A stretch of DNA of 64,000 nt from Bosea vaviloviae (lineage in GTDB: Bacteria > Pseudomonadota > Alphaproteobacteria > Rhizobiales > Beijerinckiaceae), in contig NZ_CP017147.1 of assembly GCF_001741865.1 (NCBI RefSeq), positions 124,001 to 188,000 on the forward strand, in the 5' to 3' direction. The notes under the pieces were generated by a model, which ran no database searches, had not been told where the DNA came from, and saw only the letters and a list, made by a program, of their open reading frames with translations. This document shows, piece by piece, positions 7,422 through 15,546 of this stretch. The position numbers and the translations under genes were made by a program. How positions within the stretch are numbered: position 1 is the first letter of the stretch; each line of letters opens with the position of its first letter.

Positions 7422-8708
7422 TTATTTGCCCATCACCAGATTGGGCAGCCAGGTCGTCAATGGCGGCCAGAGCGTGATCGCCGCGAGCACGACCAGCAGC
7501 GGCACGATCCAGGGCAGGATCGCCTTCGACATGGTCTCGAAGGAGACATTGGCGATCCGCGTCACCACGAAGAGCACCACCCCGATCGGCGGATGGATCG
7601 TGCCCAGGATCAGGTTCAGGATCATGATGATGCCGAACTGGACCGGGTCGATGCCAAAGCTATGCGCGGCCGGCACCAGGATCGGGATCAGGATCAGCAT
7701 CGCCGCCAGCGCTTCCATGAAGCAGCCGACCAGGAGCAGGATCAGGTTGCAGACCAGCAGGAAGACCAGCGGATCCTTGATCGTCTCGACGATCAGCGGC
7801 GTCAGCGTCTGCGGCACCCGCGAGATCGACATGCACCAGCCGAGCGCGCCCGCCGCCATGACCAGGACCATGACGAGGCCGGTGGTCTCGACGGTCTCGA
7901 CCAGGATCGGCCCGAGCTGCTTCACCTCCAGGGTGCGGTAGACGAAGAAGCCGAGGAACAATGCGTAAAGGCAGGCGACCGCGGCGGCTTCCGTCGGCGT
8001 GAAGATGCCGGTGAACATGCCGCCCAGGATCAAGGGCGGCGTCATCAGCGCGAAGAAGCCGCTGAAGAAGGTCCGCCCGATCTCGCGAAAACCCCTGAAC
8101 GGCTCCTTGCGGAAACCCTGGCGCTTCGAGATCAGCATGACCATCGCCATCAGCGACAGCCCCATCAGGATGCCGGGAATGACGCCGCCGATGAAAAGCC
8201 GGCCGATCGAGACATCGGCCGTGACGCCGTAGATCACCATCGGCAGGCTGGGTGGGATGATCGGGCCGATCGTCGCCGCCGCCGCCGTGATCGCGGCGGC
8301 CGTCTCGGGCCGGTAGCCGGCCTTCTTCATCGCCCTGATCTCGATTGCGCCCGAGCCTGCCGCATCAGCGACCGCCGAGCCGACCATACCGGCGAAAATC
8401 ATGCTGGTCAGGATCGAGGCATGGGCATAGCCGCCACGCAGCCAGCCGATCACCGAGGTCGCGAACTCCACGATCCGGTCGGTGATCCGCGCCGCGCCCA
8501 GGATGTTGCCCATCAGGATGAAGAGCGGGGCGGCGACGATCGGAAAGGCGTTCATGGCTTGCGCCATCTTCTGCGGCACGATCGAGGCCGAGAGATCGGC
8601 CAGCGCCACGAAGGCGAAGGCGGCGAGCCCCATCGAGGCGAAGAGCGGAAAGCCGGCGAGGATCGACAGCAGCCAGACGCCCGAGATCTGGAAGATCAGC
8701 GTGCTCAC
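7422..8708 (-). CDS. TRAP transporter large permease (DctM)
   Basis: The 428-residue, multi-helix membrane protein is the ion-coupled translocation subunit of a tripartite ATP-independent transporter. The DctM pattern is visible: FPLFASMGLAAFAFVAL, FPIVAAPLFILMGNIL, SGSGAIEIRAMKKAGY-type loop (AAGSGAIEIRAMKKAGY) and IPPSLPMVIYGVTADVSIGRLFIGGVIPG. GTG at 8708 overlaps the TGA of the small permease gene, so the two are coupled. With DctP upstream, the set is complete and driven by a sodium or proton gradient. Confidence 0.92.
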   Translation of the reverse strand: MSTLIFQISGVWLLSILAGFPLFASMGLAAFAFVALADLSASIVPQKMAQAMNAFPIVAAPLFILMGNILGAARITDRIVEFATSVIGWLRGGYAHASILTSMIFAGMVGSAVADAAGSGAIEIRAMKKAGYRPETAAAITAAAATIGPIIPPSLPMVIYGVTADVSIGRLFIGGVIPGILMGLSLMAMVMLISKRQGFRKEPFRGFREIGRTFFSGFFALMTPPLILGGMFTGIFTPTEAAAVACLYALFLGFFVYRTLEVKQLGPILVETVETTGLVMVLVMAAGALGWCMSISRVPQTLTPLIVETIKDPLVFLLVCNLILLLVGCFMEALAAMLILIPILVPAAHSFGIDPVQFGIIMILNLILGTIHPPIGVVLFVVTRIANVSFETMSKAILPWIVPLLVVLAAITLWPPLTTWLPNLVMGK

Positions 8709-9220
8709 AGAACCTCTCCCGTAATCGGCGGCTCAGTCGGCTCATAGGGCGAGACCGCCCAGTTCCTGAGATTGGCGACTAGTTCGAACACGCCCTGCGC
8801 AGCCGTGACGAGGCCGGCGAAGACCATCGGCGCATAGAGCAATCCCATCGAGATCGGCACCGTCGTCGCCTCGAGATCATGGTTCACGGCGACGAGATGG
8901 ATGCTGTACCAGCCCGCCAGCAGGCCGAAGACCACCATGGCGATCTGCATCAGCGTCTCGGCCGCCCGCCAGCCCTGCCGCGGCAGCAGGTCATGGAAGA
9001 AGCGGATGCGGATATGGGCCTGCCGCCGGCTGGCGATGACCCAGCCGCAGACGGCAACCCAGAGCATCAGGAAGCGCGAGACCTCGTCGGTCCAGATCAG
9101 CGGATCGCCCAGCGCCCGCGTGACGATGCCCAGCGTCACGCAGACGAGCAGCATCACGATCAGGATGCCGGCGAGAATGTCCATCGCCCGGTCGAACACC
9201 GTGCGCGCGAGGGCGATCAT
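8705..9220 (-). CDS. TRAP transporter small permease (DctQ)
   Basis: At 171 residues with four predicted helices it matches DctQ. WTDEVSRFLMLWVAVCGWVIASRRQAHIRIRFF is the typical second-helix region with the conserved E-x-x-R. It pairs with the large permease, with a four-base gene overlap. The upstream 170 bp to dctP hold a long palindrome rather than a gene. Confidence 0.9.
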   Translation of the reverse strand: MIALARTVFDRAMDILAGILIVMLLVCVTLGIVTRALGDPLIWTDEVSRFLMLWVAVCGWVIASRRQAHIRIRFFHDLLPRQGWRAAETLMQIAMVVFGLLAGWYSIHLVAVNHDLEATTVPISMGLLYAPMVFAGLVTAAQGVFELVANLRNWAVSPYEPTEPPITGEVL

Positions 9221-9245
9221 GCTGTGTCTCCAAAGCGGATTTCTG

Positions 9246-9376
9246 TCTCAGCCCTCATCCTGAGGAGCCATTCCTCACGGCGAGTGGCGAGTAGCGAATG
9301 GCGAGGTAAAGCTTCCATTCGCCACTCGCCATTCGCCACTCTCGTGAGGAATGGCTCCTCAGGATGAGGGCTGAGA
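9246..9376. repeat. 131-bp palindrome with perfect 34-bp arms inside the TRAP operon
   Basis: Bases 9246-9279 are the exact inverse complement of 9343-9376 (outer part TCTCAGCCCTCATCCTGAGG). The 63-bp interior is itself a nearly symmetrical set of short GGCGAGTGGCGA-type units meeting at TAAAGCTT. It sits between the stop of dctP (9395) and the start of dctQ (9220), so every dctPQM transcript would contain a long hairpin at this point. Confidence 0.9.
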
Positions 9377-9394
9377 TAGTCTCGGCGAAGTCGT

Positions 9395-10390
9395 TCAGAG
9401 CGCCTCGATGCGCTGCCAGAGGCCCTTGCCCCATTTGCTTTCGAACTTGGCCGGCAGCGACGCCAGCACCGGCTTGCGGAAGCTCTCGAGATCGGGCTTG
9501 ATCACGGTCATGCCGCTCTTGCCGAGGCTCTCGGCGAGCCCGTTCTCCTGCGTGACGATCTCGTTGTCCTGCCACGCCGAGGCCGTGTCGATCGCGGCCC
9601 GGACGACAGTACGGTCGGCCTCGGAGAGCTTCGACCAGGCCGCGTCGTTCACGATGACGAGGCGCGGCGTGATGATATGCGCGGTCAGGATGAGGTATTT
9701 CTGGACCTCGGCAAGCTTGGCCGACTGGATCGTCGGCAGCGGGTTCTCCTGGCCGTCGACCGCGCCCTGCGACAGGGCGAGATAGAGCTCGCTGAAGTTC
9801 AATGGCGTCGGCCGCGCGCCCCAGGCTTCGGCCATGGCGCGGAAGGTGTCGACCTCCGGCACCCGCAGCTTGAAGCCCTTCATGTCCTCCACTGAATTGA
9901 TCGGCTTGGAGCCGCTGGTGAGGTGGCGGACGCCGTAATAGGTCACGCCGATGACACGCATACCGCGCTTCTCGACCAGCACCTTGTTAAGTTCGTCCAT
10001 CAGCGGCGATTTCAGCGCCCGCGTCATATGCGCCGGGTCGCGCCAGATATAGGGCGCCTCGATGATCGATAGCTGCGGCACGAACTGGCCCAGCAGCGCC
10101 GCGCCCTCCGTCACCATGGTGAGCGCGCCGCTGGCGACGGACTCGACCATGTCGCGCGACGAGCCGAGCTGACCGGCAGGGAAGGTCTGGATGTCGATGC
10201 GCCCGCCGGTTTTCGCCTTGACGTCGGCTGCGGCCTTCGCCGCGCTTTGCGGCGAGGGATGCGTCATCGCCTGGCCGTCGGCCCAGCGCAGCACGATCGC
10301 TTGCGCCCGCAGGACGGCCGGCATGGCGATGCTCGCTCCGGCAAGCGCCGCGGAGCCGACGAGCAGTTCGCGTTTGGTCAGCCTGGCCAT
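9395..10390 (-). CDS. TRAP transporter substrate-binding protein (DctP)
   Basis: The 331-residue protein has an N-terminal export signal (MARLTKRELLVGSAALAGA, ending near AQA). The DctP core reads DMKGFKLRVPEVDTFRAMAE followed by PLNFSELYLALSQGAVDGQENP; the Arg in LRVPE is the family's carboxylate-binding residue. The ligand is therefore an organic or sugar acid. In the context of the neighbouring fucose-type catabolic genes a deoxy sugar acid is plausible but unproved. An inverted repeat of TCCGG lies just upstream and the GntR gene comes directly before it. Confidence 0.9.
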   Translation of the reverse strand: MARLTKRELLVGSAALAGASIAMPAVLRAQAIVLRWADGQAMTHPSPQSAAKAAADVKAKTGGRIDIQTFPAGQLGSSRDMVESVASGALTMVTEGAALLGQFVPQLSIIEAPYIWRDPAHMTRALKSPLMDELNKVLVEKRGMRVIGVTYYGVRHLTSGSKPINSVEDMKGFKLRVPEVDTFRAMAEAWGARPTPLNFSELYLALSQGAVDGQENPLPTIQSAKLAEVQKYLILTAHIITPRLVIVNDAAWSKLSEADRTVVRAAIDTASAWQDNEIVTQENGLAESLGKSGMTVIKPDLESFRKPVLASLPAKFESKWGKGLWQRIEAL

Positions 10391-10411
10391 GATCTTTGCT
10401 CCTCCCGAGAA

Positions 10412-10427
10412 TGTCCGGTTGTCCGGA
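10412..10427. promoter_or_regulatory. Candidate GntR operator before dctP
   Basis: TGTCCGGTTGTCCGGA combines two direct TGTCCGG copies and an inverted repeat TCCGG-N4-CCGGA (10414-10427). It lies 22 bp upstream of the dctP start and downstream of an FCD-type GntR gene. FCD regulators often bind TTGTCCGGACAA-like sites, so autoregulated control of the TRAP operon is a reasonable inference. Confidence 0.4.
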
Positions 10428-10474
10428 TCGCTATTGGGTTGAAGCCGCCTCTCATGAGCCGGCTTCGCATCGCG

Positions 10475-11149
10475 TCAGTAATTCATCGCCCGCGTCCGGG
10501 CATTGCCGATATGCAGGCTCATCTCCTCGGCGGCGCGCAGCGGGTCGCGCGCCTCGATCGCCGTAATGATCTTGAGATGGTCCTGCATCACCGGCACTAG
10601 GATGTGGTTCTGGATCCGCGTCTCATATTGCCGGATCAGCCTGATCTTCAGCCAGGTGACGCGGAAGGCCTTCGAGACGATGTCGTTGTCGAGGTGATCG
10701 ATGATCGCCTCATGCATCAATCGGTCGACATCCTCGGCGTCCTCAATCAGCGCCTCGTCGCCGCCGGCCTGCGCGCGCGCGATGATCGCCTCGTGCCGCT
10801 GGCGTTGCTCGGCGATTTCCGCATCGGTCGCGTTCGCCGCATAGAGCGCGGTCGCCTCCCTTTCCAGGAAGAGCCGGAACTGGAAGGCGTTGCGGATCAG
10901 GTTGAGGTCGACATGGGCGACCTGCATGCCGCGCTGCGGCACCGTCTTGATCAATCCCTCGGCTTCGAGCCGAGGGATCAGTTCGCGGATCGCCCCCAGA
11001 GGCAGGCCGGTCAGCGCCACGAGCTCGCGCTGGGTCACGAATTGCCCGGGCTTGATCTCGCGCGCCAATAACCGCTCGGTGAAGCTGGCGTAGGCCCGCT
11101 CCCGCAGTTTCAGCGGCTCGGCCTCGCGTTCGGGCTCCGGCTGGTTCAA
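10475..11149 (-). CDS. GntR-family (FCD subfamily) transcriptional regulator
   Basis: The 224-residue protein has an N-terminal winged helix (ITP-type segment IKPGQFVTQRELVALTGLP, then IRELIPRLEAEGLIKTVPQRGMQV) and an all-helical FCD domain. Asp and His residues suited to metal binding occur in DVDRLMHEAI and HLKIITAIEARDP. The start appears to be TTG at 11149, with GGGAGGACAGG immediately upstream. FCD regulators sense sugar acids or other carboxylates. It lies between the aldolase gene and the TRAP genes on the same strand, so it is the likely local regulator of both. Confidence 0.87.
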   Translation of the reverse strand: MNQPEPEREAEPLKLRERAYASFTERLLAREIKPGQFVTQRELVALTGLPLGAIRELIPRLEAEGLIKTVPQRGMQVAHVDLNLIRNAFQFRLFLEREATALYAANATDAEIAEQRQRHEAIIARAQAGGDEALIEDAEDVDRLMHEAIIDHLDNDIVSKAFRVTWLKIRLIRQYETRIQNHILVPVMQDHLKIITAIEARDPLRAAEEMSLHIGNARTRAMNY

Positions 11150-11175
11150 CCTGTCCTCCCTCGGGCGGCCTCGTC

Positions 11176-12072
11176 TCAGGCCGCCTTGGCGCGCGTGATT
11201 GTGTCGAAGGCGGCGAAGAGCCGCTTGCGCTGGCCCTCGTCAAGCGCCTCCAGAGGCGCACGCATCGCGCCATAGCCGGCATCGCCATGCACATGCCCGA
11301 CCAGGGCTTTCACCGCCGCCATCACAGGGTAGCTGCAGATCTCGTCGACCAGCGCGTTCACCACCGGGCTGTCGGCCCCCTCATAGACCAGCGGCCGCAG
11401 CAGATGCGGCACGAGATTGGCGACGCCGCAGATCGAGCCCTGCGCGCCCGCGCGTACCGCCCGGGCGAGCTGCCGCTCGTCGCCGACCAGGATGGCGAGC
11501 TCGCCATGAGCCTTCAGGAAGGCTTCCGTGCTGGCATAATCGCCGGACGAATCCTTGATGCCGGTGACGACGCCCGGGAACGCGGTCTTGAGCCTCTGGA
11601 CGAGATCGACGCTGATGCTGACCGCCGTCACCGAGGGGATGTGATAGAGAATGGCGTTGCGCGCCGAGGCGCCGAGCTTGTCGAAGAACTGCGAGAACCA
11701 GGCATAGAGCCCCTCGTCGCTGACGCCCTTGAAGTAGAACGGCGGCGCGACCAGCAAGCCCTTGGCTCCGGCATCGAGCGCCAGCCGCGCCTGCTCGATA
11801 GCCTCATGCAGCGAAGCCGCCGCGATGCCTGCATAGATCTGCTTGGCGGGATCGACGCCAGCCCCGATCAGCGCGCCCATCATCGCCGTGCGCGCCGGCA
11901 GGCCGAGCGCAGCGCCCTCGCCGGTGGTGCCGAACAGGGTGACGCTGTCGCAGCCCTCGGCGAGGACATGGCGCGCATGCGTGACAAGGCGCGGCAGATC
12001 GACGGCGCCGCCCTCCCGCATCGGCGTGGTGATGGCGCAGGAGAGGCCGAAGCGGTTGGGGTTGAGAGCCAT
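11176..12072 (-). CDS. DapA-family aldolase, likely 2-keto-3-deoxy sugar acid (L-fuconate) aldolase
   Basis: The 298-residue TIM-barrel protein matches the DHDPS/NAL family. Landmarks are GTTGEGAAL (GTTGE motif, residues about 46-54), the tyrosine in YHIPSVT near residue 141 and the Schiff-base lysine in GIKDSSGD near residue 170. Many homologues cleave 2-keto-3-deoxy sugar acids to pyruvate and an aldehyde. FucU, an aldo/keto reductase and a lactonase nearby make 2-keto-3-deoxy-L-fuconate the favoured substrate. The ATG at 12072 is where homology starts. A candidate operator lies about 30 bp upstream. Confidence 0.82.
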   Translation of the reverse strand: MALNPNRFGLSCAITTPMREGGAVDLPRLVTHARHVLAEGCDSVTLFGTTGEGAALGLPARTAMMGALIGAGVDPAKQIYAGIAAASLHEAIEQARLALDAGAKGLLVAPPFYFKGVSDEGLYAWFSQFFDKLGASARNAILYHIPSVTAVSISVDLVQRLKTAFPGVVTGIKDSSGDYASTEAFLKAHGELAILVGDERQLARAVRAGAQGSICGVANLVPHLLRPLVYEGADSPVVNALVDEICSYPVMAAVKALVGHVHGDAGYGAMRAPLEALDEGQRKRLFAAFDTITRAKAA

Positions 12073-12101
12073 GGAGCTTGTCTTTCGAGGAAGATGACGG
12101 A

Positions 12102-12118
12102 CTGACATGTTAGTTTGC
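12102..12118 (-). promoter_or_regulatory. Candidate operator upstream of the aldolase gene
   Basis: On the minus strand this is GCAAACTAACATGTCAG. It matches 14 of 17 bases of the site at 15497-15513 (GCAAGCTAACATGTTGG) in front of the aldo/keto reductase. The core AACATGTT is palindromic. It lies in the 78-bp gap between the MalG-type gene and the aldolase, suggesting an internal promoter there. Confidence 0.45.
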
Positions 12119-12149
12119 GCGCGGGAAGGCCGCAAGGCCGGACGGGCGA

Positions 12150-12980
12150 TTACCCGTCCTTGAGGCCTCCGGCGGACAGACCGGCGACGATCTGGCGCTG
12201 CGCCAGGACAGTGACGAGAAGAACCGGCAGAGTGACGAGGAGCGCGGCCGCGGCCAGCGGCCCCCACGAAATCTGCTCGAAGGTCAGGGAGTTGTAGACC
12301 GCCGAGGGCAGCGTGCGGCTGTTCTTGCCTCCGAGCACGACGGAGAAGATGAAGTTGTTCCAGGAGAAGATGAAGGCGAGGATGCCGCCGATCGTGACGC
12401 CGGGCAGCGCCAGCGGCAGCGCGACATGGCGGAAGGCCTGCCAGGTCGTGGCGCCGTCGATGCGCGCTGCGTCTTCGAGCTCCATGGGGACGTTTTCGAA
12501 GTAACCGATCATGATCCAGACGATGATCGGGATGGTGATGACGAGATGGGTGATCACCAGCGCCGTGATCGTGCCCACCAGCCCGGTGATCTGGAACAGC
12601 AGGAAGAGCGGGATCAGATAGGACAAGGCCGGCGTCATCCGCGCAATCAGGATCAGGACGGCGAACTTTGCCGCCTTGCCGCGCGCGATGCCGTAGCCCG
12701 CCGGCACGCCGACCAGCAGACCGATCAGCACGGCTCCGCCCGTCACCAGGATCGAATTCCAGAGATAGAGCCCGAAATTGTTCTGCGCGAAAACGTCGAC
12801 ATAGTTCTTCAGCGTCGGCGGGTCGGGGATGAAGACCGGCGGGAAGGCGGTGTTGTCGAGCTCGTTCTTCAGCGACAGCGAGATCATCCAGAGGAAGACC
12901 AGCACCGCCGGCGAGACCAGCACGAAGACGGAGGCGTAGAAGCCGAGTTTGGTTGCGAGGCGCTTCATCACGCGTTCCAT
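12150..12980 (-). CDS. ABC sugar transporter permease, MalG/UgpE family
   Basis: The 276-residue membrane protein has six predicted helices and the MalG-type EAA loop (ELEDAARIDGATTWQAFRHVALPLALPG). It begins FYASVFVLVSPAVLVFLWMISLSLKNELD and includes a periplasmic NNFGLYLWNSILVT stretch typical of the family. The start overlaps the end of the MalF-type gene by 13 bp, so the two are coupled. The partner ATPase (UgpC/MsmK type) is absent from the window and may be shared from elsewhere. Confidence 0.9.
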   Translation of the reverse strand: MERVMKRLATKLGFYASVFVLVSPAVLVFLWMISLSLKNELDNTAFPPVFIPDPPTLKNYVDVFAQNNFGLYLWNSILVTGGAVLIGLLVGVPAGYGIARGKAAKFAVLILIARMTPALSYLIPLFLLFQITGLVGTITALVITHLVITIPIIVWIMIGYFENVPMELEDAARIDGATTWQAFRHVALPLALPGVTIGGILAFIFSWNNFIFSVVLGGKNSRTLPSAVYNSLTFEQISWGPLAAAALLVTLPVLLVTVLAQRQIVAGLSAGGLKDG

Positions 12981-13897
12981 TTCGACTTCTGGCGCGCATA
13001 GAGCAGCAGCAGCGAGAGCATGATGATCATCACGAAGAAGATCACCACCACGGCCGAGGCGTAGCCGATCTTGTAGAACTGGAAGGCCTGCAGATAGAGG
13101 AAGATGTTCAGCGTCTCCGACGCCGTGCCCGGCCCGCCCTGGGTGATCACGAAGATCGTGTCGAAGGCCTTGAGCGCATCGATGGTGCGGATCACGATCG
13201 CGACCATGATGAAGGGCCAGACCAGCGGCAGCGTGATGTGGCGGAACATGTGCCAGTTGTTGGCGCCGTCGATCAGCGCCGATTCATAGGGCTCGCGCGG
13301 CAGGCCGGCGAGGCCGCCGAGCACGATCAGCATGACCAGCGGCGTCCAGTGCCAAACCTCGACCAGGATCAGCGTCGGGATCACGGTTCCCGGGTCATAG
13401 ACCCAGTTCTGCGGGCCGATGCCGACCAGCGAGAGCAGGTAGTTCAGCACGCCGAGCTGAGGGTGGAACATCATCGTCCAGACCAGCGCGACCGCGACCG
13501 GCGTCGCCATCATCGGCATCACGAAGACGGTGCGCAGCAGGCCCCTGAACGGAAACTCGCGATGGAAGACCAGCGCCGCGGCCGTGCCGAACAGGATCGG
13601 CAGCACCACGGCCAGGATCGTGAAATAGGCTGTGTGCCCCATCGATTCGATGAAGCGGGCATCGCGGAAAAGCTCGGCGAAATTCTGCAGGCCGACGAAT
13701 TCCGGCCCGCCGCCGATCTTCCAGTCCTGCGTCGACATATAGAGCGTGAATAGCCAGGGGAAGACGATCACGCCGGCGACGATGAGCACGGCCGGCAGCG
13801 AGAACAGCCAGTAGCGCGGCGTGAAATCAGCCGAATGCGTGAACGGCGCGGGATGCGGCGGCGCGAGATTGGCTGGAAGGGTTGTCGTTGCCGTCAT
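12968..13897 (-). CDS. ABC sugar transporter permease, MalF/UgpA family
   Basis: The protein is 309 residues with six helices; the EAA loop reads PREPYESALIDGANNWHMFRHITLPLVWP. I placed the start at ATG 13897 (MTATTTLPANL). The longer open frame to 14002 begins MVGLVPAISR, which is a read-through of a palindromic repeat and not protein coding. It works with the MalG-type permease and the upstream binding protein to import a sugar or sugar derivative. Confidence 0.9.
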   Translation of the reverse strand: MTATTTLPANLAPPHPAPFTHSADFTPRYWLFSLPAVLIVAGVIVFPWLFTLYMSTQDWKIGGGPEFVGLQNFAELFRDARFIESMGHTAYFTILAVVLPILFGTAAALVFHREFPFRGLLRTVFVMPMMATPVAVALVWTMMFHPQLGVLNYLLSLVGIGPQNWVYDPGTVIPTLILVEVWHWTPLVMLIVLGGLAGLPREPYESALIDGANNWHMFRHITLPLVWPFIMVAIVIRTIDALKAFDTIFVITQGGPGTASETLNIFLYLQAFQFYKIGYASAVVVIFFVMIIMLSLLLLYARQKSKWNA

Positions 13898-13922
13898 GCT
13901 GCCCGCTTCATGTAAAACCGCG

Positions 13923-14006
13923 TCGTCATGCTCGGGCCTGGCCCGAGCATCTCTTGCAGTTGCGCGCTCCGATCGCGAGATGGCCGGGACAAGCCCGACC
14001 ATGACG
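13923..14006. repeat. Palindromic repeat (GTCATGCTCGGGC type)
   Basis: The 84-bp element starts GTCGTCATGCTCGGGC, with an inner hairpin CTCGGGCCTGGCCCGAG, and ends GGGACAAGCCCGACCATGAC. It occupies the gap between the binding-protein gene and the MalF-type gene, both read leftward. In the mRNA it would form hairpins at the point where expression of the binding protein usually exceeds that of the permeases. Confidence 0.7.
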
Positions 14007-14020
14007 CGAGCGCGGATGCT

Positions 14021-15373
14021 TTAAGCCTGTTCGCTCTTCTCGAGGATCGGCTTGAAGGTCTCGGTCGCCTTCTTCAGTTCGGTGGCCGAGTCCGCACCAG
14101 TCAGCGTATTGGTGATCGCCACGCCGAAGACGTCGCGGAACTCGGTCACCGGAATGATCTGCGGCAAGCCGGCGCGCGCGATCTTGCCCGACTCCGCCAG
14201 GCACTCGAAATACTGCTTCGGGAAGCGCGAACCGGCAGAGGCCTCCGAGCTGCCTAACGCCGACAGCCGGCCCGGCGCACCGGCGCCCGCCTTGATCATC
14301 GCCAGCTGATTGCCCTTGTTGCACATGTACTGGAGGTAGAGCCAGGCGGCCTGCTTGTTCTTCGACCCGCGCGCGATACCCAGCCCGTCGCCGAACAGCG
14401 CCGAGTGATGCGCCTTGGGGCCGGCCGGCGTCACGCCATAGCCGACCTTGCCGACGATGCGCGATTTGGTCGGATCTTCCAGCGGCGTGGCAAAGCCGAT
14501 GCCGTCGAGCCACATCGCGGCGCGGCCCTGCATGAACGTCGTCTGGCACTCGTTCCAGTTGAAGCCGATCGTGCCCGGAGGGCCGTAATCCTTGTTGAGC
14601 TTGCGGTACATGTCCGCAGCCCAGACCGCCTCCGGCCCGTCGGTCTGCAGCTTGCCGGTGGCCGAAACCGTCTCCAGCCCCTGCCCCAGCAGCCAGGAGG
14701 TCCAGACCGGGATATTGGCGTTCTTCAAGCCGCGCGAGACGAAGCCGGCAACGCCCTTCGCCGGGTCGTTCAGCTTGGCTGCGGCAGCCACCAGCTCGTC
14801 CATGGTCTTGGGATATTCGAGCCCCTTCTGCGCGAACATCTCCTTGTTGTAATAGACCATCCAGAAATCGATGAAGTGCGGCAGCGTGTCGATCGCCCCG
14901 TCCGCCTGCTTGCCGAAGTCCACCGCGCCGGCTGCGAAATCGGCATAGTCGAAATCAGGCGAGGTCAGCGAGGCGTCCGCGAGATAGGGACGCAGATCCT
15001 CCATCCACTTGCCCTTGGCCGAGAGCCGCTTCTGGACGTGCAGCGCCAGCATGGTCACGTCGAAGGCGGGCTTGCCCGACGAGAACTCGATCATCGCCTT
15101 CTGGCGCTGCTGCTGCTCGGGCACCTGCTCGGAAGAGACCTCGATGCCGGTCAGCGCGGTGAAGGCCTTCTCCTCGGACTGCATCAGGTCGGAACGCGGG
15201 TTCTTCACCAGCATCACGTCGAGCTTGGTCCCGGCGAAGCGCTTCCAGTTGAAGCTCGATTGCGCGTTGGCCTCGCGGATGATCGCCGGCGCGCCGATCG
15301 CGCCAAGAGCGCCCAGCGCGGCAGCATTGCGCAGCAAGGCGCGGCGAGTCGGCTTCAGGATCATGGATGTCAT
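14021..15373 (-). CDS. ABC sugar transporter substrate-binding protein (family 1)
   Basis: The 450-residue precursor begins with a twin-arginine-type leader (PTRRALLRNAAALGALG, cleavage near ANAQ). The mature part has the family-1 binding fold: VSSEQVPEQQQRQKAMIEFSSGKPAFDV, FIDFWMVYYNKEMFAQKGLEYPKTMDEL and the FNWNECQTTFMQGRAAMWLDG segment. It serves the two permeases downstream. The divergent gene is an aldo/keto reductase, and the 170-bp gap between them carries a candidate operator. The ligand is probably a sugar; the context favours a deoxy sugar such as L-fucose. Confidence 0.9.
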   Translation of the reverse strand: MTSMILKPTRRALLRNAAALGALGAIGAPAIIREANAQSSFNWKRFAGTKLDVMLVKNPRSDLMQSEEKAFTALTGIEVSSEQVPEQQQRQKAMIEFSSGKPAFDVTMLALHVQKRLSAKGKWMEDLRPYLADASLTSPDFDYADFAAGAVDFGKQADGAIDTLPHFIDFWMVYYNKEMFAQKGLEYPKTMDELVAAAAKLNDPAKGVAGFVSRGLKNANIPVWTSWLLGQGLETVSATGKLQTDGPEAVWAADMYRKLNKDYGPPGTIGFNWNECQTTFMQGRAAMWLDGIGFATPLEDPTKSRIVGKVGYGVTPAGPKAHHSALFGDGLGIARGSKNKQAAWLYLQYMCNKGNQLAMIKAGAGAPGRLSALGSSEASAGSRFPKQYFECLAESGKIARAGLPQIIPVTEFRDVFGVAITNTLTGADSATELKKATETFKPILEKSEQA

Positions 15374-15480
15374 AGGCGCCCTCCCTCAGGACATGGTCAC
15401 GGCCCGTTTCGGGCCTGTTGGTTATGCGGGCGGCACCCTGCATGTCGCGGAGGCCAACCGATCCGGCGCTGACGCTAATC

Positions 15481-15513
15481 GTGTTTCAACACGGTTGCAA
15501 GCTAACATGTTGG
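15481..15513. promoter_or_regulatory. Candidate operators in the divergent sugar-gene promoter
   Basis: GTGTTTCAACAC (15481-15492) is an inverted repeat with a two-base centre. Beside it, GCAAGCTAACATGTTGG (15497-15513) matches the site in front of the aldolase gene in 14 of 17 bases. Both lie between the leftward binding-protein gene and the rightward aldo/keto reductase gene, about 35-65 bp from the latter's start, a position suited to repression of the rightward promoter. Confidence 0.45.
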
Positions 15514-15546
15514 CGTGCACATACTGTCGCCGCGACCAGCCGAAAG

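Noticed and set aside
11176..12999. 607-codon frame joining the aldolase with a long upstream Arg-rich region
   Set aside because: The upstream part is out of frame with the MalG-type gene, which is clearly coding; aldolase homology begins at 12072.
13898..14002. N-terminal extension MVGLVPAISR of the MalF-type permease
   Set aside because: It is a translation of a palindromic repeat; similar false starts recur wherever this repeat lies next to a gene.
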